Assembly (NCBI GenBank): GCA_026874595.1
Contig: CM049318.1
Location: forward strand, 51,180,750 to 51,244,749
Source of the DNA: Sipunculus nudus
Taxonomy: Eukaryota; Annelida; Sipuncula; Golfingiida; Sipunculidae
Direction of reading: 5' to 3'
Length of the DNA stretch: 64,000 bases
Of the stretch, positions 56,166-64,000 are shown piece after piece. The position numbers were made by a program, and so were the translations under genes. The notes under the pieces are model-generated. The model worked only from the letters and a program-made list of their open reading frames with translations, ran no database searches and was not told the DNA's origin. How positions within the stretch are numbered: the first letter of the stretch is position 1; every line of letters starts with the position of its first letter.

Positions 56166-59100
56166 TGTAGCACGCAAGTCGAATCACTTTTACCTTCATA
56201 AGGAATAATGGAAGGTTACTTGGGATGCACAAATCGATCCAGTTCTCAGAAAATCATCCTTAAGGAGCCCTGTGGTCCAGCTTAACCTGGGCGTGGCCAT
56301 TTTAAGGTCATGTACCTCCAGGTATCATTGGGTGCATTACATGATTGATGGCTATCGCCGGCCTCCGCTGTTCAAACAACGCATGGCCGGTACAAGTAAT
56401 CTGCAAACATCAATCTTATGTTGATATAATCAAGTTGCCCCGGTTACTTAATTTACTTTAGGATAAGAAGACACCGTTCGCCAGGATTAATCGGTCGCAG
56501 TAGCCGGACTTAAACCACGAGACCACGTGACTCAAGGCCACGTGATCGTTCGAACACCTGCAGTCCTCCTACTTTATTTTTACCATCTGAAATATATCCT
56601 ATTTACATTTTTTGACCCTAATAAAAAAATTTGCTGAATCACTTAACACTGTCTATTGAGCTAGCGATATAAGTTTTGACTTTGACACTTGAAAACTACT
56701 CAGGTTATATTCTAACGTTTGATTGACACCCTATCGCTGCAATTGTAAATGAAAAAAAAATCGCACTTTTAATTTTGGATTTGCAGTTTCTATCTTTTCT
56801 AAGTGTTCTTCCCCTCACTGACCAAATAAAGTACTTTTATGCCTTTAAGTAAATAACTACAATTCATCTATCACTCGTATAAAGGCTACATAATACATAA
56901 GTGACGTTGGTATGAGTTTGCACACATTATTTAATGTTTTATTTCTGTAATTTCCATTAAGAAATAAGATATTTTAAAAATAATTATGTTATAATATTCA
57001 TATAATGAAGAAAAATATATGTACGTACAAAACTCCAGATAATTCAGTAATGATTTAACCATAAATTATAATGGGTTGCTAGTTTGACAAGAACAATGTT
57101 TGACATTTGACCATATCATTAGGTCATGGGCGCGTGCGCATGGAAATTTAATTTATTTAAGTAAACCCAGTACATCTGGGTGAATTCTTTAAAAAATATT
57201 TGAGCGGATTTAATTGCCTTCAACGCATTTTTTTATTTTGTTTTTAGCTGTTTGTAGCAGTAGGAAATTTTCAAATTATTGATTATAATTATAAGTAGTA
57301 GGAAAAGTTAAAGAAATTAAACAAGTCCTGTTGTTTGCTCAGATTAACTACCGCGATCTTTAAAACACTTGATGTGGAAAGAATTATTGTAATTTATTAT
57401 AGAGCAAACATAAAAATTAGAGATAAGATATCGAGACTCAATTACCTATCTCTATGTTAATGAATACAGGATGATCTAATGTGTAACATCGTGTTGTACT
57501 TTTTTGTGTGACCATATTCTATTTGTTTTCATTAGATTATGTCATATTGTCTTTAGTAGGCTATTTTTACTTGTTATCCGTTGTTATAGTTATTTTTCGG
57601 ACATTTCCATATTATTCACAGAGAGTAGTAGCAGCCAATTTTCACTTTAGTGTGCACACAGGTTTACAGGAAATGTATGTCTTGGGTTCACCCGCCTCAT
57701 AGTTGAATCACAGGTCAGCTACTGCCGTGATTACCCGACTAAGCAGACATGTCTATTATGTCAGAGGGACGGGGGGGATACTGCTAAAAAAAGCCCCAGA
57801 ACAACGTCAATCCCTGCTACAAAATGGCCCTCATCAACTGCGGGATAAAGAAATTGTAATTGGTCCTCGTTCGGAATAAAGAAATAGCATAGTTGTAAAG
57901 ATTACTTTTTATTTGAAAACATATTTATATTAATTTAAAATTTGACAATTAACAGCGTTTCCTGGGTGTTACATGCAAAAAGAGAAAGATTCGAATTGAT
58001 TCGAAAGTTTAGAATCAAATACATTTTAATCGAGGGGTTGCAATTCAATGCAATTAATTTTACACCACTTAAATACATTATGTCATCCAATTATTAGTAT
58101 AGTCTGCAAAACCTGGAAACGTGGGAGTGGAGCTGGATACTTCAAGCCCCGAACTGTTTTAGCATTATTTTTCCAACCGAATAAATAGAATTGAATTGTG
58201 CTTTTTCCGATAATAAATTATTTGACATATTCCTCAATCTATGTTCATGAGCTTCTGCCAGTCATATAGATGCTGCACAGCCTAGACAAGAGATGGTTAA
58301 GATGGACAAGAGCACTGGTAAAGCTCCTCTTCTCTAATAAAACAGTAAAACTAATCAAATGCAACCAAAGGTACCTTTATGCCAATGCGATACGATGCGA
58401 GATGCATTGTTCATATCGCGGCTCGTCGTTAAGGTTATGTCGGACCGACATATACTTATATAAACCTGCTGGCGTTCACTGCGATCAATCGCACCTAGCC
58501 CTGTGTATACTACGATAAAATCGGCAAGCTGCTCTACCTTGAATTTTTTTCAATGTCTCAGGTATATTACATGTATATCAGTATTATTATAAAAAATATA
58601 TTTTAGAACATAATGCCATAGCATACATGGTAGATATGGTATAAATATTACCTTGCCCCAGTCAAATCGTCTGATGTCGAAGCCGTCAGATGGCGCCATC
58701 ACTGATTGTCGCTTGAGGGGGAAGTTTGGATTCACTGACGCCAGACCCCCGTACCTCACAGCAGCTATGAACGCGAACGCCGTGACGTTGAAAGGGAGGT
58801 TGAACACAGGGAGATTCCAGGAGCTGAACACAGTGGAAAGTCCTGACGCCACGTACACACTGAAACAAAATGAAATCAGAAATTTACCTCACAAAGTCAA
58901 AGTGAAGTTAAATTACCTTGTTTCAGAATGACGTGGTAAATCAAATTGGGCATCTCAAGTGAGAACATTGTTGTTCCAGTCTGGTTTTGGATATGTTGGT
59001 GGGCACAGTACATTGGAGATGTGAATTATTTTATGAAAGAAGTTGAAATGAGAATAAAAGATATGGCCATTCAAAATTGGCATGGTGATATTAAATTGTG

Positions 59101-61087
59101 CAGTAAACTCTACTATTATGGTACTTTTAAATCTATGCTTACTCTAGAAAAATATGTTGATTGTATCTCAAATAAACAACACCGTACAGCACTTGCTAAA
59201 CTTCGATGTTCAAATCATGAATTAGCTATAGAAATGGGCCGCCATAAAAACATTTCTCGTGAAGAGAGGATCTGTAAATATTGTTTATGCTATGGATTCA
59301 ATATTGTTGAGGATGAAGCTCACTTTATGCAAGAGTGTAAATTATATCATGATTTGAGGTTAAAATATATTAGACAAGACTTGCATTATCCAAGTGAAAA
59401 AAATTTTATAAAGTTATTTAATTTTGATAATCCATTTGAAATATCAAAAGTTGCTGCATATGTGTTTAATTCGTTTTTGAGGAGACGGAAAATGATAGAT
59501 GGTTGAATTATGTATTTTAAACAGTACTCACTGTTGACAGCAAAATAGATTCATTGTGTACTTAGATGTGCAGTAATGTTACATGTGTTTATGGCACGAT
59601 TGATTAGTCATTTTAAGACTGTTACTTAACATTATATTGTTGTAATTTCTGAACTGACTGTTTATTGAAGTGTAATTATGTTCATACTCACAGATGATGG
59701 CAAAACAGATTTATAGTGTATGTAGGTATGCAGTTCTGTTACTTGTGTTAATGGCAGGAAAAAAAGACTGCTACCTTCCATTGGATTGATGTACTTGTTT
59801 AAATTGAATATTTATTGAAATGTTTGGAACTTTGGGCCTGAGGCCTTTTTCCTGAATAAAGTTCTGTTCTGTTCTTCTGTTCTGTTTCAGAATGACGAAC
59901 TAAATTTTGGTAGATATAGTATAATTTTGTATGCCTGATATTGTCGCTGTATGCCTGGTATTTCGCGCATATTATAAGTATATTATGTATATTAAAAGTC
60001 TCTGTAGTTTGTGACAGGGCTTCTTTCTGCTGGACTGGAGATGGATTCTTCTAATTCCTCGAGTCCTAACCTCAGAGTGCTAGTCCGTAACCTTCGAGTC
60101 CAAAAGGTATTGACATTGACATTATATAAACCATTTCAAATTAGATGTGGTGTTTCTCGTTTAAAATTAACATCCTTGCCAATGCAGGGTTAGCCTTGCC
60201 GTGTCAAACGCCAAGAATTGTTACGTGTTGCTTTTACTTAAACACAACGCTTTCCGGCAATATCAGGCTTTGAGTAAATATGTCTTGGTACCAGGGTCAT
60301 GATGCCTCCCTTGATCCTTTTTTAAATAATTCTTTCATTGCCAATTACAGCATACAATAAATACAATGTTGATGATTTTACTGTCTCACAATACTCATGA
60401 CTATATAAACTGAACTTTTGCGGTTGCTTAAATAATATTGATAAATGTTATTGACATACAAATAATAATGTTCCATGAAGTACACATCAATAATCTTCTC
60501 GTAAATAATTATAAAAAAATTTCTCCTGAGGCTGCATTCTTCCAATCATTTATAAAATGAGTAACATTATTGTTTTTTTTTTTGTGCTAGCATATACTCT
60601 ATTCTCGTATATTTCAATATATCAAAACAAGCTTTTGCTAACGAAGGACATTCTCCTCTATTCCTAGTGTGATTTTTAAAGTGTTCCCAAAGACAATTCC
60701 CTCTATTACACCATATAAAACAGTTGTTAAATTTATAACAATAACAAATCATTTTTGTTTACACCAATTGTCAATATCTGCCAAAAGTTTTTTAACCTTG
60801 CAGCATGTCCAGAATAAGTGTATTTAATTCTCTGGTTCTGTATTAAAAATCTACTTATATTAGAATCTTTGATGTTTCATTTGTGTAACCATTAATTATT
60901 TACTAAGCAATTATTTTACAGTTTTTACTGTCGATACAAACCCGGTAAACAGCATGTTACGGACGGATCGATCTGCCTTTGAAAGCTTTTGCTAAAGGAT
61001 AAATCTTGGCTTTTTAACGCAAGGTCTCTCAGCTTTGAAAAGTGACAAATCAGAATTAAAAACTTGCGTTCTTAATTATATTTTGGT

Positions 61088-61140
<53 letters not shown>

Positions 61141-62570
61141 AAAAATTGATAACGCGTACAGAACAAGATTTGGCGAAAGGTCTACATATCCAGCCAAGGT
61201 TGTGTCTCATAGAGCACATAACTCCGCGAAGGCAAAAACGTTGAGTATTTATCCGGTCTATTTGGCATAATTTAGCTGCGCAGTCAGAAGCAATGTCCTA
61301 TACCTTCAATAAAGTTTTGTAGAAACCGGTTCCGTACTGGGGCCAGGATGGCTGAGTGGTAAAACGCTCGGCCTTCTCTGCTTGCGACCTAGATTCTATT
61401 CCCGGCGTGGCTATGAGAGTGGGTTGTGGTGGCCCGTCCAAGGCATGTTAACAAAAGGACCAATAAACACCAGAAATGTGCATTTTCAGGAAAACAGTCA
61501 ATGGGGGCGTTCCTTAATGTGGGTAATTTCGCAACCCGTGTTTTCATTCACCTATTTGCCCATATTCCCGGATTCATTGGTGTATATGTTGAAACTTTAT
61601 TAATTTTACATGGTTTCTACAGCTAGCTAAAATAACTAATACGAAGCACTCTCCATGGCTCAAAAAGTGGTTCTGGGTAGTGTGCATAGGTGGAGAAAAC
61701 CGAAGGACCCGGAGAAAACCTTCGACGGGCTACCACAACCCGCTCTCATGACAACTCCGGGGAACTAACCCGGTTCGCCAGCGGAGAGAGCCGAGCGTTT
61801 TACCACTCGACTTACCAGGCCCAAACAACTGTTTGTTTTCAAATATTCGGTTCATATTGCCATATTTAATCGGGCATATGTGACTGCTCATTTGTGAATA
61901 TTCCAAAGTCCTTTTTGATCCCGATCATTAACTTACTCACATCCAAAATCGAATTGATTCTTCATTGGCCTATTGCCCTGAAAATGTCATGGGATTCCGT
62001 TTATAATTGCCCTTATGAGTTTTAAAGTAAAAAAAAAACACAAACATAAACACACGTTCACACGAAAGGGAATGAACCCATACACTCCTGGCGGAGACAA
62101 TAATTTATTCAAATATTTATCACTTACCTGATTGGGGCCAAAACCAGAACTGCACAGAAACTCCACGGATACCATTGCCCTTTGTCTACGGAAGCGGAAA
62201 CAGCAATTCCGACAAGCAGTCCGTGAAACGTCACTTCTCCCGAAACGATTGCGTCACGGGGTTGTCCCAGAACCAGTGACGTCAGGATGGCGCAGATTAG
62301 GCCTGCCAGCCCATTCAGCGCAACCCACGGGTCCGCCACGAACATAGCAATCATTATAAGAAGTCCGCTGATTGGATTGTTAAGAAAAATAGGAGCTCCA
62401 ATCCCGCGCAAGACCCAATTCGGAAACTGTACTAAAATGTGTTTGTCCTGTAGCCAGTCGTTTAGCGACTTCAGGTCGCCCATGAAATATTTTTCCGCAT
62501 TATACTGGCGTACCTGATTTCGGTCTATTCCAACGTTATCTGAACTACTAGCGTCCCCCATTTCTCCCAT
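29759..62570 (-). CDS. Gene B: urea transporter (SLC14/UT family), six exons, 384 aa
   Basis: Exons on the - strand are 62570-62128, 58859-58652, 38990-38843, 38602-38468, 33310-33261 and 29929-29759. They total 1155 nt and splice in frame with GT-AG borders (phases 2, 0, 1, 1, 0). The product is a multi-pass channel for passive urea flux across the plasma membrane. The family signature NNPISGLLIMIAMF (about residues 64-77) is followed by DPWVALNGLAG, LGQPRDAIVSG, LPVFNLPFN (164-172), and the second pseudo-repeat NVISGALLLVAMLV (about 234-247), then IYTGEWALNA (277-286). The length matches vertebrate UT-B-size single-unit transporters. The two inverted halves each carry an N-x-I-S-G loop. The start ATG has a strong context (A at -3, G at +4) and an in-frame TAA three codons upstream. 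The paralogue cannot be assigned, so no symbol is given. Confidence 0.92.
31118..31331 (+). mobile_element. MITE, CAGAAGCGGATCC family (copy 2) with CAATA TSD
   Basis: 214 bp from CAGAAGCGGATCCGGGG to CCTGGATCCGCCCCTG. The ends are imperfect inverted repeats (CAGAAGCGGATCC versus CAGGGGCGGATCC). CAATA flanks it at 31113-31117 and 31332-31336. Several C runs, no ORF. It lies in intron 5 of gene B. Confidence 0.75.
33261..33310 (-). CDS. Gene B exon 5: 50-nt micro-exon
   Basis: 50 nt between TTTGTTTCAG and CCCG|GTACGT. It completes a split Ala codon and reads IFATVVYGAGKACLHP. This fills exactly the family segment between exons 4 and 6 and is the only way found to keep both frame and homology. 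It is too short for ORF-based prediction. Confidence 0.85.
33436..34216 (+). pseudogene. Degenerate non-LTR retrotransposon 3' coding remnant
   Basis: Pieces in shifting frames read TIDSNLTLRDHIQLLCEKL, then KLGLFFLLSTILP, then WMTVEQRYRYFTGSTVSKC, then PMPRRERFNFSLSYAFPYLR. These are the usual C-terminal landmarks of CR1/Jockey-like polymerases. Several frameshifts and stops. It sits in intron 4 of gene B, antisense to it. Confidence 0.7.
34699..35235. mobile_element. 537-bp MITE with TTAA target duplication
   Basis: TTAA at 34695-34698 and at 35236-35239. Inside them, AGCCCCGGTCACAACCCACC and the reverse complement of the right end (GCCGTGGTCCCAACCCGCC) form imperfect inverted repeats. TTAA duplication suggests a piggyBac-type enzyme. 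The interior is CpG-rich for this window, with repeated ACGTGC/GTACG words. No transposase. Intron 4 of gene B. Confidence 0.75.
35240..36455. other. Intronic stretch without a recognised feature
   Basis: AT-rich part of gene B intron 4. Scattered short ORFs only. Confidence 0.5.
36459..36502. repeat. (TA)n microsatellite
   Basis: TA run in gene B intron 4. Confidence 0.95.
37217..37275. repeat. (TA)n microsatellite
   Basis: TA run in gene B intron 4. Confidence 0.95.
37280..38460. other. Intronic stretch without a recognised feature
   Basis: Rest of gene B intron 4. Contains GACTCGGACTCGAGT-type words at about 37430-37500 that echo GACTCGGACTTGTACATGGAC at 37100-37130. GC content rises after about 37740. 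No exon or element could be assigned. Confidence 0.45.
38468..38602 (-). CDS. Gene B exon 4
   Basis: 135 nt between TTTACTAG and GGCG|GTAAGAT, separated from exon 3 by a 240-bp intron. It reads AIAVAAPPAEIYTGEWALNA, then MLTCGALGGTFWVLTPQSHV. The IYxGxWxxNxxL pattern is characteristic of the second half of urea transporters. Confidence 0.9.
38843..38990 (-). CDS. Gene B exon 3: second UT pseudo-repeat
   Basis: 148 nt between TATATTTCAG and ATAG|GTAAAGG. It reads IPLSVAQVYGSSNVISG, then ALLLVAMLVASP and LLHGVIGSFLS. It mirrors the exon 1 NNPISG/DPWVALNG segment, as expected from the internal duplication of UT proteins. The proline of the N-P-x-x-G loop is Val here. Confidence 0.92.
39359..40447 (+). 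repeat. 53-bp minisatellite built from MITE end plus flank
   Basis: About 20 units (21 copies of CAGAAGCGRATCC). Each unit joins the MITE left end CAGAAGCGGATCCAGGGGAG to the flanking sequence TATGTGCACACAATCTTATA and TTTTTACAG. Units are nearly identical, so the expansion is recent. The frame shifts every unit, which produces the repetitive ORFs; these are not genes. Intron 2 of gene B. Confidence 0.9.
40448..40644 (+). mobile_element. MITE, CAGAAGCGGATCC family (copy 3) with TACAG TSD
   Basis: 197 bp from CAGAAGCGAATCCAGGGG to CCTGGATCCACCCCTG, directly after the 53-bp array. TACAG at 40443-40447 and 40645-40649. It is the intact member from which the array was derived. Confidence 0.8.
40650..43840. 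other. Intronic stretch, largely unexplained
   Basis: Gene B intron 2. It holds a poly(A) run at 42306-42328 and a weak tRNA-like patch at about 41420-41490. No gene recognised. Confidence 0.5.
44434..44590 (+). repeat. TRIM 5' LTR with tRNA-like cassette
   Basis: TG...CA-bounded LTR. A-box-like TAGCGAAGCGGT at 44492-44503 and B-box-like AGTTCGAATCC at 44535-44545, starts 43 nt apart. The B box has one change from the canonical form that LTR2 keeps. Confidence 0.85.
44594..44611 (+). other. Primer-binding site, tRNA-Pro type
   Basis: TGGGGGCTCTTCCGGGAT, complementary to the 3' end of tRNA-Pro except at one base. It lies three bases after the LTR, where reverse transcription of an LTR element is primed. 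Confidence 0.85.
44699..44709 (+). other. Polypurine tract of the TRIM
   Basis: AAGAGGGGG followed by TG, immediately before the 3' LTR. This is the expected place for the plus-strand primer. Confidence 0.75.
44710..44866 (+). repeat. TRIM 3' LTR with tRNA-like cassette
   Basis: A-box TAGCGAAGTGGT at 44768-44779 (11 of 12 to the consensus) and a perfect B box GGTTCGAATCC at 44811-44821, 43 nt apart. The stretch between reads like a tRNA anticodon arm, with GACTTGTGATC. This copy keeps the pol III promoter better than the 5' LTR. Confidence 0.85.
46207..47575. repeat. Direct duplication of about 330-350 bp, roughly 1 kb apart
   Basis: Copy 1 is 46207-46537 and copy 2 is 47225-47575. Shared words are CACAGGGGATTTCCCAGT or its near match, GTGTGACGTCACTGCCGA, CAATTATGTTATATGATAAT and ATACGTTTG. 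Between them lie G-rich words (GGGGTGGGGCGGGCTG, twice) and a - strand ORF at 46971-47219 of unknown nature. Similar GCGGG words recur at 48370-48520 and at about 49570. It could be a composite transposon or a local duplication. Confidence 0.65.
47686..47997 (-). other. Open reading frame of unknown status
   Basis: 103 codons on the - strand with balanced composition and one hydrophobic stretch (AGFLIAVIITFCF). No family recognised and no splice sites tested. It lies beside the duplicated sequence and runs in the same direction as gene B. It could be part of a repeat or chance; no function is proposed. Confidence 0.2.
49896..50424 (+). pseudogene. Degenerate non-LTR reverse transcriptase fragment
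   Basis: Reads NTSYFPGNFKHARIKPFLKK, YHYRPVSNLHFLSQVLGKI and FQSAHQ, then after frame disruption NLSAAFDTFDQTLLLHL, which matches the LSAAFDTxDH motif of CR1/Jockey-like polymerases. The YADD box is absent. Intron 2 of gene B, antisense. Confidence 0.75.
51485..51712. mobile_element. Rearranged SINE: inverted head, direct tail
   Basis: The head is on the - strand (51485-51625; B box in GGAATCGAACCCTG as read on +, A box in CGAGTGTTTTACCGATCAGC). The tail ACCGAGCGCCAACATCC, ATAGAGAGTGCCTC and TTGTACAATCCATG at 51629-51712 runs in the + direction, as in the intact copy at 18084. Confidence 0.6.
51715..55185. other. Intronic stretch, largely unexplained
   Basis: Gene B intron 2. Several 60-85 codon ORFs (52131, 52872, 53525) show no recognisable family and no supporting splice context. 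Confidence 0.45.
55190..55460 (-). mobile_element. tRNA-headed SINE, second family
   Basis: On the - strand the head reads CTTCTGTGGCTCAGGGGTAG (A-box-like TGGCTCAGGGGT) and GAGTTCGAACCTCAG (B box), followed by a body with GGTGAGACCCCCACCAAGGG and ACACACCCAGGGCTAGCAGG. The body is unlike the other SINEs in the window. Confidence 0.65.
55796..55935. repeat. (TGAA)n microsatellite
   Basis: TGAA units with occasional TGGAA variants, in gene B intron 2. They give false SFIHSFIH-like ORFs on the - strand. Confidence 0.95.
56107..56166. repeat. (GA)n microsatellite
   Basis: GA run shortly after the TGAA array. Confidence 0.95.
56170..58640. other. Intronic stretch without a recognised feature
   Basis: Gene B intron 2, between the GA-rich microsatellite and exon 2. 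AT-rich. A weak tRNA-like patch lies at about 56490-56575. No gene seen. Confidence 0.45.
58652..58859 (-). CDS. Gene B exon 2
   Basis: 208 nt between TTTGTTTCAG and AAG|GTAATA. It completes the split Ser codon and reads VYVASGLSTVFSSW, then LPVFNLPFNVTAF, the well-conserved urea-transporter LPxFxLPFN motif. It ends with a less conserved loop (FDIRRFDWGK) in phase 0. Confidence 0.92.
58934..59882 (+). mobile_element. 5'-truncated LINE insertion with 15-bp TSD
   Basis: TGTTTCAGAATGACG occurs at 58919-58933 and again at 59883-59897. Between them is the 3' end of a non-LTR element: an ORF (58946-59506) with the typical C-terminal pattern NKQHRTALAKLRCSNHELAI, ICKYC (CxxC), then HFMQEC (HxxxxC) and FNSFLRRRKM. 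It is followed by a 3' UTR, CCTGAATAAA and a tail of TTCTG repeats. The reading is disturbed at the 5' edge. It is inactive, and antisense to gene B in its intron 1. Confidence 0.9.
59900..61090. other. Intronic stretch without a recognised feature
   Basis: Gene B intron 1 between the LINE and the GA microsatellite. AT-rich; no ORF of interest. Confidence 0.45.
61091..61139. repeat. (GA)n microsatellite
   Basis: GA run in gene B intron 1. Confidence 0.95.
61339..61446 (+). mobile_element. SINE head, + strand member of an inverted pair
   Basis: GGCCAGGATGGCTGAGTGGT carries the A box, GATTCTATTCCCGGCGTGG the damaged B box, and TGAGAGTGGGTTGTGGTGG begins the body. Truncated after the head. It faces the copy at 61593-61822. 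Confidence 0.7.
61593..61822 (-). mobile_element. SINE, - strand member of an inverted pair
   Basis: Read on the - strand: GGGCCTGGTAAGTCGAGTGG, GTAAAACGCTCGGCTCTCTCC, GGGTTAGTTCCCCGG (altered B box), GAGAGCGGGTTGTGGTAGCC, then a tail with GAGCCATGGAGAGTGCTTCG. It is close to full length and in the same family as 18084-18307. Confidence 0.75.
62128..62570 (-). CDS. Gene B exon 1: start, N terminus and first UT half
   Basis: 443 nt, ending ATC AG|GTAAGTG (phase 2). It encodes a polar N terminus, then RGIGAPIFLNNPISG, DPWVALNGLAG, LVLGQPRDAIVSG and FHGLLVGIAVS. The usual Tyr-Asn of the family before the LVG motif is Phe-His here. The in-frame TAA at 62577-62579 limits the start to this ATG unless there is upstream splicing. 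Confidence 0.93.
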
Positions 62571-64000
62571 ACTCCCTTAAATAGAATCGAATTCCTCTGA
62601 AGTTACGGGGGCCGCTTTTTCTGCGGCGTGAACTGGCTCACCTGGGGCGTTGTCTGTTTTCTGAGCAATCCCCGTGATGGATGTCTCTTAGATGCCGCTG
62701 CCCATGGTTACCGTAATTACTCTTGATTAGTGCAGAGACTTGCTATCCGGTAAACGACCTCGTTGGGTACACGTCACGTACCATCTTCGCTCGGACCAGG
62801 AAACACGCAAAATTAACTCGATCAGACTTGTCAAAGTGTCCTCACATGTCCTCGTCAATGGCTGAGCGACATCGTTGTATTCTTCAGGCAGAACCGGAGC
62901 AGTTCTTGGAGAATCGTGACTGGAATAAAAATCAACATTCAAAAGGGTTTTCCATGAAAAACATAAAAACAATACCTTTTAAGCGTGTTGAACGATTTCT
63001 TTAAACAAAACAGGTTATGACCTTTAAGTGCAAAATATGTCAAAGTATGAGTACAAGTAAGTTATGGAGCTTTCAGCGTAGCATTTTCCCCATTATTCAT
63101 AAATTTCATCATATTCCAACAAAAAAAAAATTGGAAATTATTTATGAATTACATTTGCAATTGCGAGACACAAATGCAGAAGAAGACATTGGATGATTAT
63201 AGCCGTAACAGACAGCTTGTCAAATTCAGTTATCGAATTAATTCATCAAAAAGGAAAATGGAAAGTCAATTTATAGTGCTTAAAGGGTATCAGTTATCAA
63301 AAAGGAGCATTTAAAATGAAATATTGATATTTAATTGAATATGTTTGATCCTATGAGAGTTCAGCTTATAAAATAAAATTATCCACAAAATGCAATCCTT
63401 TTGTTCACAAAAATAATTTATTATATTTCCGTTACAATCACATGAACACCTTGGAAGAGGAAAATACCTGTTTATTAGTAAATATACCAGGGATCAGGTA
63501 ATCTTATATTGGAACTGAAAACATCGGTCCTCACTCCTTACCAAAGACGTGCATTTAAACGAAATCTAGCTTTCTGAAAAAAATACTGACCAATAGGAAT
63601 TCTCAATCGAACATCTGCATGTCCTTTTCGTCAAATTAAAAGAGAAACCTTTTTTAGAAATACAATATAATACTTTAAACAATGCGATTTCAATGCGGTA
63701 TATATTATATACACACTGAAACACACACGCACATATACAATGTATATGTGCCGATACCGGCAACGTAGCCCTGCCTGGGCTTTAGTGTATTGATGTTTAC
63801 TGCTAAAATGCTTTAAATGAAACGTGATTCCATGTAATGACATACGCGACGTAACTCAGTTCTAGCTCTTATCACTAAAATAAGAGGGTCAGAGAATGGT
63901 ATGTAGTTATTTAGGTTGCCGCGTGGTAGGAGTACCGACACTAAGTGCGATACAGAGCCGTTTGACATCTCTGTCAGAGCCCTTTCATTGACTCGGCCAG
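62571..64000. other. Upstream region of gene B
   Basis: Holds the in-frame TAA at 62577-62579 and probably the 5' UTR and promoter of gene B. No TATA box at a convincing position and no other gene seen. A CA-rich patch lies at about 63711-63733. The ORFs at 62723-63004 look like chance. Confidence 0.4.

Noticed and set aside
56490-56575. tRNA-like patch on the - strand
   Set aside because: A GGTTTAAGTCC B-box-like word is present but no A box at the right distance.

Overview
This is animal nuclear DNA. It is AT-rich and intron-dominated, with GT-AG splice sites, long (TA)n, (GA)n and (TGAA)n microsatellites, tRNA-headed SINEs, non-LTR retrotransposon scraps and many MITE-like repeats. The repeat style (chains of GTCCGTCCGTC, TTCTG-tailed LINEs, CAGAAGCGGATCC-ended elements) and the gene families fit a mollusc, probably a bivalve. 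The taxon is inference.

Two convergent genes account for the coding content. Gene A (+ strand, visible exons 584-25288) encodes a cell-surface protein: an FAMeT-type (Methyltransf_FA) domain, six thrombospondin type-1 repeats on one exon each, a 25-codon micro-exon that starts the membrane helix, and a last exon that completes the helix and encodes a basic cytoplasmic tail ending in a PDZ-type motif. Every internal junction is phase 1. Its 5' end lies left of the window or was not found. Gene B (- strand, 62570 to 29759) is a complete six-exon urea transporter of the SLC14/UT family. The six exons join in frame into a 384-residue protein, including a 50-nt micro-exon at 33261-33310.

The rest is introns and intergenic DNA full of repeats. 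Between the FAMeT exon and the first TSP1 exon lies a roughly 10-kb inverted-repeat structure (about 1062-11395). Its right arm is split by a second foldback element (9534-11153) that has minisatellite-bearing ends and a 5-bp target duplication. The intergenic gap (25.3-29.76 kb) holds a MITE, a SINE and a roughly 32-bp minisatellite next to the urea transporter stop. Intron 2 of gene B (38991-58651) holds a 53-bp minisatellite grown from the end of a MITE. It also holds a very small LTR retrotransposon (TRIM, 44434-44866) with a tRNA-Pro-type primer site and a tRNA-like A-box/B-box cassette inside each LTR, an arrangement comparable to plant Cassandra elements. Intron 1 of gene B holds a 5'-truncated LINE with a 15-bp target duplication and a head-on SINE pair.

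The TRIM with internal pol III-type boxes is the best candidate for something undescribed. The nested foldback element, the MITE-derived minisatellite and the FAMeT-TSP1x6-TM architecture come next. No real tRNA, rRNA, CRISPR array or bacterial-type feature was seen.
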